Shown: positions 1 through 12,663, numbered from the stretch's first letter. The stretch: 64,000 nucleotides of DNA from Gammaproteobacteria bacterium HGW-Gammaproteobacteria-1 (GCA_002840095.1 PGZL01000002.1:31872-95871), one strand, 5' to 3'. Numbers and translations: made by a program. Notes: generated from the sequence alone by a model not told the origin.

Positions 1-27
1 TCCTGTTACATCTTGTTCATCCTGTCC
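1..27. repeat. Half of an intergenic word palindrome (cttgttcat family), cut by window edge
   Basis: The first 27 bases contain the words 'cctgtta', 'catcttgttcat' and 'cctgtcc'. They match the right arm of the complete element at 146-225. The left arm would lie outside the window. The broken xthA end at 39-89 follows directly. Confidence 0.6.
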
Positions 28-38
28 GCTGCTTTCCT

Positions 39-89
39 TTACCGCCGGAATTCCGCCATCACCGGTGTGTGGTCCGAAGGGCGCTCCAG
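39..89 (-). pseudogene. Remnant of a second exonuclease III gene (last 16 codons plus stop)
   Basis: Read on the minus strand, these bases encode LERPSDHTPVMAEFRR and a stop. The intact xthA at 239-1009 ends LERPSDHAPVIAEFQR, so 13 of 16 residues are identical. The catalytic Asp-His pair (SDH) is kept. An in-frame TAG sits immediately upstream, so nothing more of the gene is translatable. The match continues past the stop into the neighbouring repeat, just as at the intact gene. It is either what remains of a diverged second copy or a segmental duplication of the 3' end; the substitutions favour an old event. Confidence 0.8.
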
Positions 90-145
90 CTATGAATGGT
101 GGATGCGCTGTGCTTATCCACCCTACGTCCAATACTGAAAAATAA

Positions 146-225
146 GGACAAGATGGACAAGATTTTTCAAGATGAACAAGAGGTTTTAATCTTGTAAATC
201 CTGTTACATCTTGTTCATCTTGTCC
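146..225. repeat. Intergenic word palindrome (ggacaagat / atcttgtcc)
   Basis: The left arm (146-180) iterates 'ggacaagat' and 'gatgaacaag'. The right arm (about 189-225) is its imperfect reverse complement, ending 'cttgttcatcttgtcc'. It lies 13 bp beyond the xthA stop. The same family occurs at 26001-26076 and 44898-44964. Confidence 0.75.
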
Positions 226-238
226 GCGGTTTCATTCC

Positions 239-1009
239 TTAACGCTGAAACTCGGCGATGACCGGCGCGTGGTCCGAGGGCCGTTCCAGCTTGCGCATTT
301 CTTTGTCGATGGTGGAGCTGGTGCATTGCGCCGTCAGCGGCGCACTGGCGAGGATGTGGTCGATGCGCAGGCCGATGTTGCGGCGGAAGGCGTTCATGCG
401 GTAGTCCCACCAGCTGTAGCTCTTCTCGGGCTGCTCGAACAGGCGGAAGGTGTCCTTGAGGCCGGCGCCGAGCAGGCGCTGGAAGGCGGCGCGCTCCGGC
501 GGCGAGAACAGCACGCTGTTTTCCCACGCCTTGGGGTCGTATACGTCGCGTTCGTCGGGGGCGATGTTGAAATCGCCCAGCACCACCAGCCGGGGCGTGC
601 GCTGGAGCTGCGCCTCGATGAAGGCCTGCAGCTTCTCCAGCCAGTCCAGCTTGTAGGCGTATTTGTCCGAGCCCACCTCCTGGCCGTTGGGCACGTACAG
701 ATCCAGCACGTACACGTCGTCGAACATCGCACCGAGCACGCGCCGCTGCGGATCGTCCAGGCCGGGCAGATCGGTGACGATGTCGCCGCCGGCAGGTACG
801 CGGCTGAGCAGGGCAACGCCGTTGTAGGTCTTCTGGCCGGCGTACAGCACCTGATAGCCGGCGGCCTCGATCTCGGCGCGGGGGAACTGATCGTCCGACA
901 GCTTGGTTTCCTGCAGGGCGAGCACGTCCGGCTGGCGCGAGGCCAGCCAGTCCAGCACCTGGGGCAGGCGCACGCGCAGGGAGTTGACGTTCCAGGAGGC
1001 GATTTTCAT
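239..1009 (-). CDS. xthA: Exodeoxyribonuclease III
   Basis: This is a DNA-repair nuclease that incises at abasic sites and removes nucleotides 3' to 5' from duplex DNA. The 256-residue product has the family's usual length and the complete set of endonuclease/exonuclease/phosphatase-fold motifs. The N-terminus MKIASWNVNS contains Asn7, LQETK contains the metal ligand Glu34, GDFNIAP lies mid-chain, and SDHAPV near the C-terminus holds the catalytic Asp246-His247 pair. The start is unambiguous because the first residues form the first beta-strand of the fold. A diverged copy of its 3' end lies at 39-89. It appears to be transcribed alone, from a region (1018-1125) that contains a degraded 'gatacaagaggaaag' type repeat. 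Confidence 0.96.
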   Translation of the reverse strand: MKIASWNVNSLRVRLPQVLDWLASRQPDVLALQETKLSDDQFPRAEIEAAGYQVLYAGQKTYNGVALLSRVPAGGDIVTDLPGLDDPQRRVLGAMFDDVYVLDLYVPNGQEVGSDKYAYKLDWLEKLQAFIEAQLQRTPRLVVLGDFNIAPDERDVYDPKAWENSVLFSPPERAAFQRLLGAGLKDTFRLFEQPEKSYSWWDYRMNAFRRNIGLRIDHILASAPLTAQCTSSTIDKEMRKLERPSDHAPVIAEFQR

Positions 1010-1108
1010 AGAGGCCGATACAGGAGGAAAGATGCGAGAGAAAAGTTGTGGAGCATGTAATCAGAATTACTGCGCATAGCGCAACCACGCATTTTGTATT
1101 TTTCTCTT

Positions 1109-4100
1109 TTATCCTGCATCTGACTCCAACCGCTGCCGGATCGCGATGTGCACCGCGTCCAGGCTGGCGGCGAGTTGCAGGCTGCGGTCGGCGGCATCGG
1201 CGTCGCGTTGAAGTGCCGCTGTCTGCGTGGCACGGGCCTGATCCACCAGGCCGTGGGCGAACACGGCGCCGCCGAGACCGACCAGCTCGTGGGCCAGGTA
1301 CGCGATCCGTTCGAGATCGTTCCGCGTCGCCGTGTCGCGCAACTGCCGCGCGGTCTCCGCCAATTCGGTCAGGGCCGCGCGCAACAGACGTTCGACAAAC
1401 TGGGGCGGCTCGGGGTGGCGCCGCTGCAGGGCGTCCCAGTCGATGGCGGCTGTCGGGGGCGTAGCCGCTACGGGCGGTCGCCGGCTGTAGCGCAACACCG
1501 CCGCCACCAGCTGTTCGAAGTCGATGGGCTTGACGATGCGTTCGGCCATGCCCGCCTCCAGGCAGCGGCGGCGTTCTTCGGCGTAGGCAAAACCGGTCAG
1601 GCCGATGACGGGCAGATCCGGCGCCAGCGCCCGGATGCGGCGCGTCGCCTCATAGCCGTCCATCTCCGGCATCGACACGTCCATCAGCACCACATCGAAT
1701 GCCGCGGCGCCGTGCTGCGCCACCTGGTCGACCGCCAGGCGGCCGTTCTCGACCATGGTGAGCCGTGCTCCTTCGGGTATCAGGATGCTTTCCAGCAGCA
1801 GCTGGTTGACCTCGTTGTCCTCGGCCGACAGGATCGACAGGCCGGTGAGGCGCGGACCGCTTTTCGATACGGGGGACGCCGGTTCATTGGTTGTGGGCAG
1901 CGAGGTCTCGCGCAGCGGCAGCACGACGTCGAAGGTGGTGCCGCGCCCGGGGGTGCTGCGCACCTGCAACGTGCCTCCCATCAGGTCGACCAGGCGCAGG
2001 GTGATGGCCAGCCCGAGGCCGGTGCCGCCGTATTTTCGGGTGGTGCTCGCGTCGGCCTGCTCGAAGGGCTGGAACAGCTTGTCGATGTGCTCCGCGGTCA
2101 TGCCGATGCCGGTGTCCGCCACACGGAACCGAAGGCGCTCGCCGTCACGCTGCACCGTCAGTGTAATGGTGCCGTGATCGGTGAATTTGACGGCGTTGGA
2201 CAGCAGGTTGAGCAGCACCTGCTTCAAGCGCATGGGATCGCCGGTGCAGGCTGCGGGCAGGTCGGTACTGCGCTCGACGCGCAACGCCAGGCCCTTGGCG
2301 CGGGCACGCTGCTCCACCAGGCCGACCGCCTGGCCGATGGTCTGCGCCAGGTCGAACGGTAGCGCCTCGATGCCCAGTTTGCCGGCCTCGATCTTGGAGA
2401 AGTCGAGAATGTCGCCGATGACGTGCGCCAGCAGCTGGCCGGACTCGATGATCTGGGCGAAGGTCTGGCGCACCGCAGGGTCGCTGTGGTCGCGGTAGCC
2501 GACCTGGGCCATGCCGAGCAGGCCGTTGAGCGGCGTGCGCATTTCGTGGCTCATGTTGGCGAGGAACAGCGACTTGGCCCGGTTGGCCTGCTCCGCCATA
2601 TCCCTGGCCTCGGCGACGAGCTGCTCCGCCCGTTTGCGCTCGGTGATATCGGAAAAGACGACGGCAAACTGCCGTGGCGCCGGCCGGTAGGCGAACACCT
2701 GGTACCAGTGTCCCAGCGCCTCGGAGTAGCGCTCGATACTGGCCGGTTCGCCGGTCAGCGCCACGGCGCCGTAGATTTCCACCCACTCCGGTTCGAGGCC
2801 GGGCAACACCTCCAGCACGCGGCGCCCCACCAGGTCGTCGCGGCGCAGCCCGGTCATCTGTTCGAACGCGGGGTTGAGATCGAGAAAACGATAGTCGCAG
2901 GGGCTTCCCGTATCGTCGGTGATGATTTCGTGCAGCGCAAACCCTTCGCACATGTTTTCGAACAGAGCGTGGTAACGCTGTTCGCTCGCCCGCAATGCAT
3001 CTTCGGTTGCCTTGCGGGCGGTGATGTCCATCACGTGGACCACGTAGCCGTTTGCCTGCCCGCCCTCGTCGTATACGGGGGCGACGGTCGACTCCTCCCA
3101 GCGCAGGGTGCCGTCGGGGTAGGGCACCAGGTTCTCGCTGGTTTTCCGCTCGCCGGCCATGGCCTGTTCGACCTGCGGACCGATCACCTCCCAGGCGGCC
3201 TCGCCCACCACCTCGCGCACGCTGCGGCCGACTATCTGTTCCCGCGGGAGGCGGAGCCATTCCTCGAAACAGCGGTTGACCCGGCGGTAGCGGCCGTCGG
3301 CGCCGACGTAGGCGATGAGGGCCGGGGCATTGTCCATGGTGGTGTTCAGCAGCTCGGACTTGGCCTGCGCCCGTTGCTGCGCCTCTTCCAGCTGGGTCGT
3401 GCGCTGCGCCACCATCTGCTCCAGCTCGTCCTGGTGGGCCTGCAAGGCGCGCTCGGCCGCCGTACGTGCCTCGACCTCCCGCGTCAGGGCCTCGGTGCGG
3501 CGCGCCACCTGCCGGGTCAGGGTCCGTGTCCATAGTGCCGCCAGCAGGAGCAGCAGGGCGGTGCCGCCCAGGCCCCACAGCAGATAGCGGCGCGGCACGG
3601 TGCCGGGTTCGTAGACCCCGAGCCATTTGGCATAGAGGCGATCGTATTCGCCGGTGGCCTTGACGATGGCGAGTCCCTGTTCGAGGCGGTCGCGCAGCTC
3701 GGTATCGCCCTTGCGCACGGCGAAGGAAAATTCGCGGCGGTATTCGGTCAGCGGCGGGCCGGCGGCGATCAGGCGGTCGTAACCCAGCTGTTGCAGCAGC
3801 ATGTGGCCCTGCAACAGCGGCGCCAGCACAGCGTCGTCCTGGCCGGCGGCGAGACGGCGCAGCGCATCGGCCAGGGTGGTGGCTTCGGTGAGCTGCTCCT
3901 CGAAGCCGCGGCTGCGCAGGGCGTCGGCGGCGGCGTCACCGCGCATCACGATGATGCGCGAGGCGCGTGCGCCCTCCAGCGTGTCGAAGCGGCGCGAACC
4001 CTTGCGCACGAAGAAGGCGTCGTAGCCGATGGTGTGGGGGCGGGTGAATTCGACCAGGCTCTCGCGCTGGGGCAGGCGCGCCACCAGCGGCAGGGCATCC

Positions 4101-4396
4101 AGCCTGCCCTGTTGCAGCGCGAGCCAGAGCGGGTTCCAGTCGCCGGGGCGAAACTGCACCGGGATGTTCATCTCCCGGGCGACGGCGGCGAACAGTTCGA
4201 CGGAAAACCCATCGGCCTGCCCGGCGTCGTTCACCTCGGCATAGGGGTGGAAGTCGCGTTCCGAGCCGACCACCAGCATGCGTTCCGCCTCGCCCCAGGC
4301 CGAAGCCGGGCCGAGCAGCGCCGCGCAGACCAGCGCCAGGGCGCAGCGCCGGGCGCGTTGCCTGAGCGGCGTCCGTTTGTTGCGCACTGCCGTCAT
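1109..4396 (-). CDS. Hybrid sensor histidine kinase with periplasmic solute-binding, PAS, receiver and Hpt domains
   Basis: A 1095-residue multi-domain sensor. A basic start and hydrophobic stretch (residues 15-35) export an SBP_bac_3 (amino-acid-binding-protein-like) domain (about 38-265). One membrane helix follows (about 270-290), then a coiled coil, two PAS domains (about 345-455 and 470-590), a HisKA dimerisation helix with [16 protein letters not shown], and an HATPase domain with the ATP-lid motif [10 protein letters not shown] receiver domain has its phospho-acceptor Asp in [15 protein letters not shown]-terminal Hpt-like helix carries [10 protein letters not shown] full internal phosphorelay is therefore present, and the sensed ligand should bind in the periplasm. 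The start is the ATG at 4396 preceded by 'ggag'; a TTG 45 bp upstream is possible but less likely. No partner regulator is adjacent. Confidence 0.92.
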   Translation of the reverse strand: MTAVRNKRTPLRQRARRCALALVCAALLGPASAWGEAERMLVVGSERDFHPYAEVNDAGQADGFSVELFAAVAREMNIPVQFRPGDWNPLWLALQQGRLDALPLVARLPQRESLVEFTRPHTIGYDAFFVRKGSRRFDTLEGARASRIIVMRGDAAADALRSRGFEEQLTEATTLADALRRLAAGQDDAVLAPLLQGHMLLQQLGYDRLIAAGPPLTEYRREFSFAVRKGDTELRDRLEQGLAIVKATGEYDRLYAKWLGVYEPGTVPRRYLLWGLGGTALLLLLAALWTRTLTRQVARRTEALTREVEARTAAERALQAHQDELEQMVAQRTTQLEEAQQRAQAKSELLNTTMDNAPALIAYVGADGRYRRVNRCFEEWLRLPREQIVGRSVREVVGEAAWEVIGPQVEQAMAGERKTSENLVPYPDGTLRWEESTVAPVYDEGGQANGYVVHVMDITARKATEDALRASEQRYHALFENMCEGFALHEIITDDTGSPCDYRFLDLNPAFEQMTGLRRDDLVGRRVLEVLPGLEPEWVEIYGAVALTGEPASIERYSEALGHWYQVFAYRPAPRQFAVVFSDITERKRAEQLVAEARDMAEQANRAKSLFLANMSHEMRTPLNGLLGMAQVGYRDHSDPAVRQTFAQIIESGQLLAHVIGDILDFSKIEAGKLGIEALPFDLAQTIGQAVGLVEQRARAKGLALRVERSTDLPAACTGDPMRLKQVLLNLLSNAVKFTDHGTITLTVQRDGERLRFRVADTGIGMTAEHIDKLFQPFEQADASTTRKYGGTGLGLAITLRLVDLMGGTLQVRSTPGRGTTFDVVLPLRETSLPTTNEPASPVSKSGPRLTGLSILSAEDNEVNQLLLESILIPEGARLTMVENGRLAVDQVAQHGAAAFDVVLMDVSMPEMDGYEATRRIRALAPDLPVIGLTGFAYAEERRRCLEAGMAERIVKPIDFEQLVAAVLRYSRRPPVAATPPTAAIDWDALQRRHPEPPQFVERLLRAALTELAETARQLRDTATRNDLERIAYLAHELVGLGGAVFAHGLVDQARATQTAALQRDADAADRSLQLAASLDAVHIAIRQRLESDAG

Positions 4397-4602
4397 CGCT
4401 CCGGACACTCTTCGCCACCTATCGGTTAGTGCCGCGACCAAAGGGAAGGGGGCAGGCGGGTTTGGTGTCTGTGCACCAAGATTGGGTCTGCCCTACGAAT
4501 ATCGCATTATGCACGAGGAAACGGCGCTGCCCACGCCAGGCAGATTCAAGGGTAAAGCTACAAGAGCAAAGTAAAATTAGTGCGCGTAGCGCAACATCGC
4601 CA

Positions 4603-4696
4603 CTTGTATCTTGTCACTTGCAACTTGTCTCTGCCGTTTGCGCGCAGCGCCGCCACGCAACTTGTATCTTGTCACTTGCAACTTGTCTCTGCCGTT
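4603..4696. repeat. Two direct 36-bp copies of the acttgtatcttgtcacttgcaacttg repeat family
   Basis: Identical 36-bp units occupy 4603-4638 and 4661-4696, each ending 'cttgtctctgccgtt'. The second overlaps the stop of the SH3 gene by two bases. The rest of the 298-bp gap (4397-4602) holds a poor left arm ('gctacaagagcaaag') and otherwise nothing recognisable. Related elements lie at 14858, 17515, 19618, 27439 and 50969. Confidence 0.75.
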
Positions 4697-5222
4697 AAAG
4701 CCGAAAACCACCATGGCGTTCGCGGATGCGCCAGTCCAGCCACATGATGCCGAGGATGAAGCCGGCTACCAGGGACACCAGCACGGCGAAGAACATCCAC
4801 CACGAACGCGACACCTGATGGTTCTGCTGCGCCGCGCGGGTCTGCTCGGCCAGCTGGCGGCGCGCGAGGTCCAGTTCCCTGGCGGTGCGTTCATGCTGCT
4901 GCGCCAGCGACATCAGCAGCACCTGTGCCGGCATGTCCTCCTGCAGATGCCGGACATGGATCCAGCCGGTATTGCCGTCGCTGCCGCGTACGCGGACGAA
5001 ATCGCCCTGGCGCGCCAGAACCTGCAGGCTGGTGCCGGTGGGCAGCAGGCGTATCGGCTTGCCGGCGGCGCGGGGCGCCGGATACAGCTCGGCGGCGAGG
5101 CGATCGGTGACGTACAGGGTTTGGGCGGCAACCATCGGCAGGGGGAGCAGCAGGCAGAGCAGCAGCAGGGCTGCACGCAGTGTTTCCGGCACCGTACGGT
5201 TCCTTCGCAGTGAGCTTCTCAT
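4695..5222 (-). CDS. SH3-domain membrane-anchored protein (TIGR04211 / YgiM-like)
   Basis: A predicted 175-residue exported and anchored protein of unknown biochemical role. The order of parts matches the YgiM family: signal peptide (about 1-35, ending PMVAAQ), a bacterial SH3 domain (about 37-100) with YVTDRLAAELY and GNTGWIHVRHLQ, a short alpha-helical coiled coil (about 105-140), and a C-terminal membrane helix (about 142-165) followed by basic residues. The SH3 unit should face the periplasm. The ATG at 5222 is chosen because it gives a signal peptide directly; a longer frame would start inside the repeat at 5281. No convincing ribosome-binding site was seen, so the start is uncertain. 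Confidence 0.8.
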   Translation of the reverse strand: MRSSLRRNRTVPETLRAALLLLCLLLPLPMVAAQTLYVTDRLAAELYPAPRAAGKPIRLLPTGTSLQVLARQGDFVRVRGSDGNTGWIHVRHLQEDMPAQVLLMSLAQQHERTARELDLARRQLAEQTRAAQQNHQVSRSWWMFFAVLVSLVAGFILGIMWLDWRIRERHGGFRL

Positions 5223-5280
5223 CGCGAGTAGCTTACTATCCTTATCGAGTATCGAACAATCCTCAACGGGTTCCTGGGCG

Positions 5281-5378
5281 GGTTCAAGGTTCAAAGTTCA
5301 AGGTTGAAAGAATCCGGGCATCCTCTTGCCGAACCTTGAACCTTGAACCTTGAACCTTGAACCCTGAACCTTGAACCT
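5281..5378. repeat. Intergenic word palindrome (ggttcaa / ttgaacc)
   Basis: The left arm 5281-5307 iterates 'ggttcaa' and 'gttcaag'. The right arm 5331-5378 has about six iterations of 'ccttgaa'. The loop is about 23 bp. It ends two bases before the prlC stop codon. Confidence 0.8.
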
Positions 5379-5380
5379 CC

Positions 5381-7420
<2,040 letters not shown>

Positions 7421-7444
7421 GATGTAGATACAATCCTTGGTTTT

Positions 7445-7523
7445 CTCTCGCCAAGTGCGCCAAGCACGCCAAGGTGTTTCTTTCAAGAAGGCTTTCTTTG
7501 CGCTCTTGGCGTCTTGGCGAGAG
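7445..7523. repeat. Intergenic word palindrome (ctctcgccaag / cttggcgagag)
   Basis: The left arm 'ctctcgccaagtgcgccaag' starts at 7445. The right arm, ending 'gtcttggcgagag' at 7523, is its reverse complement; the loop is about 25 bp. It lies between the divergent prlC and srkA starts, so here it cannot be a simple gene-end terminator. The same family occurs at 8691, 30020 and 36211. Confidence 0.85.
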
Positions 7524-7589
7524 CAATAGTTTTTCCAGGGGCGCCGAAAACCTGTCCGGCCGTTGCTGCCATGGGATAGAGTTGGGGTC

Positions 7590-8591
7590 ATGTTAAACGA
7601 AATCCAGTCCCATCCTTACGATGCCCTGACGCCGGATACCGTGCTTGACGCGGTGGAGCGTTGCGGCCTGCGCGCCAGCGGCGGCCTGCTGGCGCTGAAC
7701 AGCTACGAAAACCGCGTCTACCAGGTGGCGCTGGAGGAGGGCGGCTTTGTGGTGGCCAAGTTCTACCGCCCCGCCCGCTGGAGCGATGAGGCGATACTGG
7801 AGGAGCATACCTTCGCCCTGGAGTTGCTGGAGGCGGAGGTGCCGGTGGTGGCGCCGTTGGCGGACGAGAGCGGCACGACGCTGCACGTCCATGCCGGTTT
7901 CCGCTATGCCCTGTTCCCGCGCCGCGGCGGGCGCTGGCCGGACCTCGACGTGCCGGACGTGCTGTGGCGGCTGGGCCGCTTTCTCGGCCGCCTGCACGCG
8001 GTCGGTGCGGCGCAGGCGTTCAGCGCGCGGCCGCGGCTGGATATCGGCAGTTTCGGCGTCGAATCGCGGGACTATCTGCTGGCCAGCGGGCTGCTGCCGC
8101 GTGAATACCAGTCCCGTTACGCCGATCTCAGCGCCGAGCTGCTGGACACGGTGACCGCGGCCTTTGCCGCCGTGCCGTCCCTGAACTGGCAGCGCATCCA
8201 CGGCGACTTTCATCCCGGCAACATTCTGTGGACCGACAGCGGCGCGCACATCGTCGACCTGGACGACTGCCGCAGCGGACCGGCGGTGCAGGATTTGTGG
8301 ATGTTGCTGTCCGGCGAGCGCCACGAGCAGCTCATGCAGCTGGACGAATTGCTGGGAGGCTACGAGGAGTTCTTCGACTTCGACCGGCGCGAACTGCGCG
8401 TGATCGAACCGCTGCGCACCCTGCGCCTGATGCACTACGCCGCCTGGCTGGCGCGGCGCCGCGACGACCCGGCCTTCGTCCTTGCCTTTCCCTGGTTCGG
8501 CACGGCGCGTTACTGGGAAGAACACATCATGACGCTGCAGGAACAGCAGCGGCGTCTGGCCGAGCCGCCGCTGGGGGCCATGGACGACTGA
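7590..8591 (+). CDS. srkA: Stress response kinase A (YihE/SrkA, aminoglycoside-phosphotransferase fold)
   Basis: A cytoplasmic Ser/Thr protein kinase of the YihE family, linked in E. coli to envelope stress and programmed cell death. The 333-residue protein shows the kinase-like fold: SYENRVYQV and FVVAKFYRP (nucleotide-binding lysine) in the N-lobe, the catalytic loop IHGDFHPGNILW (about residues 205-216) and the metal-binding IVDLDDCRSG. The ATG at 7590 is preferred over an in-frame ATG at 7563 because homologues begin close to the QSHPYDALTPD segment. It is flanked by two cgccaag palindromes (7445-7523 and 8691-8764). Confidence 0.93.
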   Translation: MLNEIQSHPYDALTPDTVLDAVERCGLRASGGLLALNSYENRVYQVALEEGGFVVAKFYRPARWSDEAILEEHTFALELLEAEVPVVAPLADESGTTLHVHAGFRYALFPRRGGRWPDLDVPDVLWRLGRFLGRLHAVGAAQAFSARPRLDIGSFGVESRDYLLASGLLPREYQSRYADLSAELLDTVTAAFAAVPSLNWQRIHGDFHPGNILWTDSGAHIVDLDDCRSGPAVQDLWMLLSGERHEQLMQLDELLGGYEEFFDFDRRELRVIEPLRTLRLMHYAAWLARRRDDPAFVLAFPWFGTARYWEEHIMTLQEQQRRLAEPPLGAMDD

Positions 8592-8690
8592 GCGGCGCGC
8601 GGGCCCTGGGGGGACGGTTTCACTCTGTGTGGATGACTTTCGCAGGCTAGCCCGCACACGGAATGGGTGGACACGGAGGGAAGAAATGTT

Positions 8691-8764
8691 CTCTCGCCAA
8701 GGCGCCAAGATCGCCAAGGCAATCCATGGTGTTTTCTTGGCGTGCTTTGCGTCTTGGCGAGATC
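8691..8764. repeat. Intergenic word palindrome (ctctcgccaag / cttggcgag)
   Basis: The left arm 'ctctcgccaaggcgccaag' (8691 onwards) pairs with the right arm 'ttgcgtcttggcgagat', ending at 8764. The loop is about 20 bp. It sits 100 bp beyond the srkA stop. Confidence 0.85.
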
Positions 8765-8827
8765 ACAAGAACTTATCTTGTCCCGGACTCCGCAGGGGGC
8801 GGGTAAATACGGCGCAGGAAATAAAGA

Positions 8828-8849
8828 GACCGCCCCGGGTGGGGCGGTC
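8828..8849 (-). terminator. Rho-independent terminator of the chemoreceptor gene
   Basis: A perfect 9-bp GC-rich stem (gaccgcccc / ggggcggtc) with a 4-base loop starts 7 bp beyond the chemoreceptor stop. On the minus strand it is followed by the T-rich tail 'tctttattt'. Confidence 0.85.
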
Positions 8850-8855
8850 CCTGAC

Positions 8856-10631
8856 TCAGCCCAGCTTGAACTGGCGCACCATCCCCTGCAACTGCGTGGA
8901 CAACTTTGCCAGGCGCTCTCCTGCGCCGGTGATGTCCTGCGCGCTGCCGCTGGTGGTGTCGGCCAGGTCGCGAATGGTCACCACGTTGCGGTTCATCTCC
9001 TCGGCCACCGAATTCTGCTGATCCGCCGCGGTCGCGATTTGGGCGTTCATGTCGCTGATGGCGGAGATGGCGCTGCTGATGGCCTCGAGGGAATGTTCGG
9101 TCTGGCGTGACTGCTCCACCGCGGCGGCGGCCTGGGTCTGGCCCTGCTGCATCACCGTCACTGCTTCGCCGATGCCGTTGCGCAGGTTGTCGATCATGCT
9201 GCGGATCTTGCCGGTCGCCTCCTGGGTGCGGCCCGCCAGGGTGCGCACCTCGTCGGCCACCACCGCGAAGCCGCGGCCGCTTTCGCCGGCGCGTGCCGCC
9301 TCGATGGCTGCGTTCAGTGCCAGCAGATTGGTCTGTTCGGCGATGCTGCTGATGGCCTCGGTGATGGTGCTGATGCTGTCGCTGTCCTGCTGCAGGCGGT
9401 TGATCACCTGGGCGCTGCGCTCCACTTCCTCCGCCAGGCTGTGGATCGCCGCGCGGGCGCCGGTGACCACGCGGCGGCCGTCGGCGCTTTCCTGTTCCGC
9501 TTCGCGCGCCGACTGCGCCGCCTGCGCCGTGTTGCGCGCCACCTCCTGTACCGTCGCGGTCATCTGGTTCATGGCCGCCGCCACCTGCTCGGTCTCCGCC
9601 TGCTGCTGCTGCATGTGCTGCACCGTCTGCGTGCCGGTGCTGGAAAACTGTTCCGCCGCCGCGGCCAGTTCGCCGGCGGATTCCAGAAAGCGGCCGAACA
9701 CCGTGCGCAGGCGCGCCTGCAACAGCTTGATGGCCTGCAGCATCTGGCCCACCTCGTCGTTGGCGTCGACCTCGATGCGGCGCGACAGATCGCCGCTGGC
9801 CATTTCCTTGGAGTAGGTGACGATGTGCCGCATGGGATCGATCACCGTGCGCATGAGCAGCAGGCCGATCACCGTCATGGCCAGCAGTCCGGCGATGCAG
9901 ATGGCGATGATGATGCGGGTGCTGGTCTGGTTGATCCCGGTCCAGGCGGCGGCGAGCGGCGTGCCCTGCGGCGCAGCGCTCAGCGCCTCGATCTTCGCGC
10001 CCAGGGCGCCCGTGCCCGGGATGCGGCTCTCCTGCCACAGTCGCTGCACCTCGCCGACCTGCGCCATGTGCTGTTCCAGCAGCCGGCTCTGCTGATCGGC
10101 GGCATACCCGCTGACCAGCGCCACCAGGATGGCGAGGCTGGCGAGCAGCACCAGGCTGGCGAGGACGCGCACCTTCAGGCCGATGTCGAATACGTTGCGC
10201 CGCTTGGGCAGTTTGGCGGCGGCATTGCTGCGCAACTGCGCGTAGAGCCGTTCCGCAGCCTCGATCTGAGCGCGGGCCGGGCGGGTGCGCACCGACTGGT
10301 AGCCCACCAGCTCGCCGCCTTCGTGCACCGGGGTGACATAGGCGTCCACCCAGTAATGATCGCCGTTCTTGCAGCGGTTCTTGACGGTGCCGCGCCAGCT
10401 GCGCCCCTGCTTCACGGTGTCCCACAGATCCTGGAATGCGACGGGCGGCATGTCGGGGTGGCGGACGAGGTTGTGATTTTTGCCGATGAGCTCGTCTTCG
10501 CTGAAGCCGCTGATGTCGATGAAGTCGCGGTTGGCGTAGGTGATGGTGCCCTTGAGGTCGGTGAGCGAGGTGATGGTGACGTCGTCGCCATAGGCGCGCT
10601 CCCGCTGGGTGACGGGCATGTTGATCTTCAT
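8856..10631 (-). CDS. Methyl-accepting chemotaxis protein with N-terminal PAS domain (Aer-like)
   Basis: A 591-residue inner-membrane chemoreceptor that signals to CheA/CheW. The N-terminal PAS domain (about 15-115) has [23 protein letters not shown] and [16 protein letters not shown], as in Aer-type redox/oxygen sensors that bind FAD. Two membrane helices (about 150-172 and 238-262) flank a short periplasmic part. A HAMP domain follows (about 262-315), then a long coiled-coil signalling domain with the CheA/CheW-contacting hairpin [32 protein letters not shown]. The start has a strong 'aaggagga' site 5 bp upstream. Transcribed alone, with a clear terminator. The C-terminus lacks an NWETF-type methyltransferase tether. 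Confidence 0.94.
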   Translation of the reverse strand: MKINMPVTQRERAYGDDVTITSLTDLKGTITYANRDFIDISGFSEDELIGKNHNLVRHPDMPPVAFQDLWDTVKQGRSWRGTVKNRCKNGDHYWVDAYVTPVHEGGELVGYQSVRTRPARAQIEAAERLYAQLRSNAAAKLPKRRNVFDIGLKVRVLASLVLLASLAILVALVSGYAADQQSRLLEQHMAQVGEVQRLWQESRIPGTGALGAKIEALSAAPQGTPLAAAWTGINQTSTRIIIAICIAGLLAMTVIGLLLMRTVIDPMRHIVTYSKEMASGDLSRRIEVDANDEVGQMLQAIKLLQARLRTVFGRFLESAGELAAAAEQFSSTGTQTVQHMQQQQAETEQVAAAMNQMTATVQEVARNTAQAAQSAREAEQESADGRRVVTGARAAIHSLAEEVERSAQVINRLQQDSDSISTITEAISSIAEQTNLLALNAAIEAARAGESGRGFAVVADEVRTLAGRTQEATGKIRSMIDNLRNGIGEAVTVMQQGQTQAAAAVEQSRQTEHSLEAISSAISAISDMNAQIATAADQQNSVAEEMNRNVVTIRDLADTTSGSAQDITGAGERLAKLSTQLQGMVRQFKLG

Positions 10632-10867
10632 GACTCCTCCTTGATGTTCTTATTGTCGTGCCGCGCGGGGCGGCATGTTGTCCGTCGTGTTTGCATGCAT
10701 CGGTGTGGGGGCGATGATGCCTGCGGACCGGTCAAGTGGACTAGGGAAAATCCACAGCCGTTTGTGAGGATATGGTCCAGGAAAATGACTTATGACAACA
10801 ATCAGATTTTGTTATGGCTTCGGGGAGAGGGTAAAGCGGAGTTTATCGGAGGCAGGCGCCGCTACGG

Positions 10868-10987
10868 CCATCCCTGGACAAGCGCCGCTCACGGCCATCT
10901 GTGGCCTTCGCGGCATAAGTCCATCCCTGGACAAGCGCCGCTCACGGCCATCCCTGGCCTCCGCGGCATAAGTCCATCCCTGGACAA
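10868..10987. repeat. Tandem 53-bp repeat (two and a quarter copies)
   Basis: Units at 10868-10920 and 10921-10973 differ at 3 of 53 positions; a third, partial unit (10974-10987) runs into the terminator A-tract. Each starts 'ccatccctggacaagcgcc' and ends 'cggcataagt'. The array lies in the 509-bp gap between the chemoreceptor and the PilZ gene. The remainder of that gap (10632-10867) holds nothing I recognise. An open frame of 72 codons across the array on the minus strand is simply the repeat translated. Confidence 0.85.
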
Positions 10988-11016
10988 AAAAAATGGAAGG
11001 CCGGAGCCTTCCATTT
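10986..11016 (-). terminator. Strong minus-strand rho-independent terminator
   Basis: A perfect 11-bp stem (aaatggaaggc 10991-11001 / gccttccattt 11006-11016) is followed, on the minus strand, by eight T residues (10986-10993 on the plus strand are A). No annotated minus-strand gene ends here. The nearest upstream minus gene is the GGDEF enzyme at 11470-12636, whose read-through would pass antisense through the PilZ gene. Confidence 0.8.
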
Positions 11017-11094
11017 AAGGGGTGTAACAATGTCTGGGTGGAATGAGTCTACGAATGTAGATTGATTCAGTCAAGTAATTTATCGCCCTTCGGC

Positions 11095-11119
11095 GTATGG
11101 GACTAAAATCGTCCCATAC
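11095..11119. promoter_or_regulatory. Perfect 9-bp inverted repeat upstream of the PilZ gene
   Basis: 'gtatgggac' and 'gtcccatac' are separated by 7 AT-rich bases and end 21 bp before the PilZ ATG. It could be a repressor operator or a hairpin in the mRNA leader. There is no T-tract, so a terminator is unlikely. Confidence 0.5.
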
Positions 11120-11140
11120 CTCACCGTCGGACGACCCCCG

Positions 11141-11461
11141 ATGACCATGGAGCACCGCTTTTCACCCCGTCTGCCTTTTCCCCTGCACGTGGCGCTGTGG
11201 GCGCGTGGTGCCGTGGTGGCGCAGGGGGTGTGCCGCGATGTGAGCCGGGACGGGATGTACGTCTATGTGGATCCCGCCTGCCTGCATCGCAATGCGCTGG
11301 TGGAGGTGGAATTCATGACGCCGGACGGCCAGGGGCACCTGTGCCTGCCGGCAATGGTGGCCCATTGCGGCAATGACGGGATCGGTCTGGTATTCGATGA
11401 ACTGGCCGAGCCGCAGGCCCTGCGCATGCTGCGGGCCTATCTGCAGTCGCTGCCGTCCTAG
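11141..11461 (+). CDS. PilZ-domain c-di-GMP-binding protein
   Basis: A 106-residue single-domain protein. It carries both c-di-GMP contacts of PilZ domains: an RxxxR-type segment near the N-terminus (EHRFSPRLPF) and the DVSRDGMYV motif (D/NxSxxG). It probably acts as a free c-di-GMP receptor for motility or surface attachment, but no target is encoded beside it. It converges with a GGDEF enzyme (9-bp gap), which could supply the ligand. A second ATG two codons later is an equally possible start. Confidence 0.88.
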   Translation: MTMEHRFSPRLPFPLHVALWARGAVVAQGVCRDVSRDGMYVYVDPACLHRNALVEVEFMTPDGQGHLCLPAMVAHCGNDGIGLVFDELAEPQALRMLRAYLQSLPS

Positions 11462-11469
11462 TGCGGCCG

Positions 11470-12636
<1,167 letters not shown>

Positions 12637-12663
12637 TCTCGGCCTCGGTGGTTGTCGTTGTTG

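Noticed and set aside
1018-1125. A further acaagtt-family palindrome between xthA and the histidine kinase
   Set aside because: Fragments such as 'gatacaggaggaaagatg' are recognisable, but the arms pair too poorly to list as an element.
7421-7591. 57-codon N-terminal extension of oligopeptidase A
   Set aside because: The added codons translate the cgccaag palindrome, and the family N-terminus begins at the ATG at 7420.
10812-11030. 72-codon open frame on the minus strand
   Set aside because: It is a translation of the 53-bp tandem repeat and runs across the terminator; no ribosome-binding site was seen.
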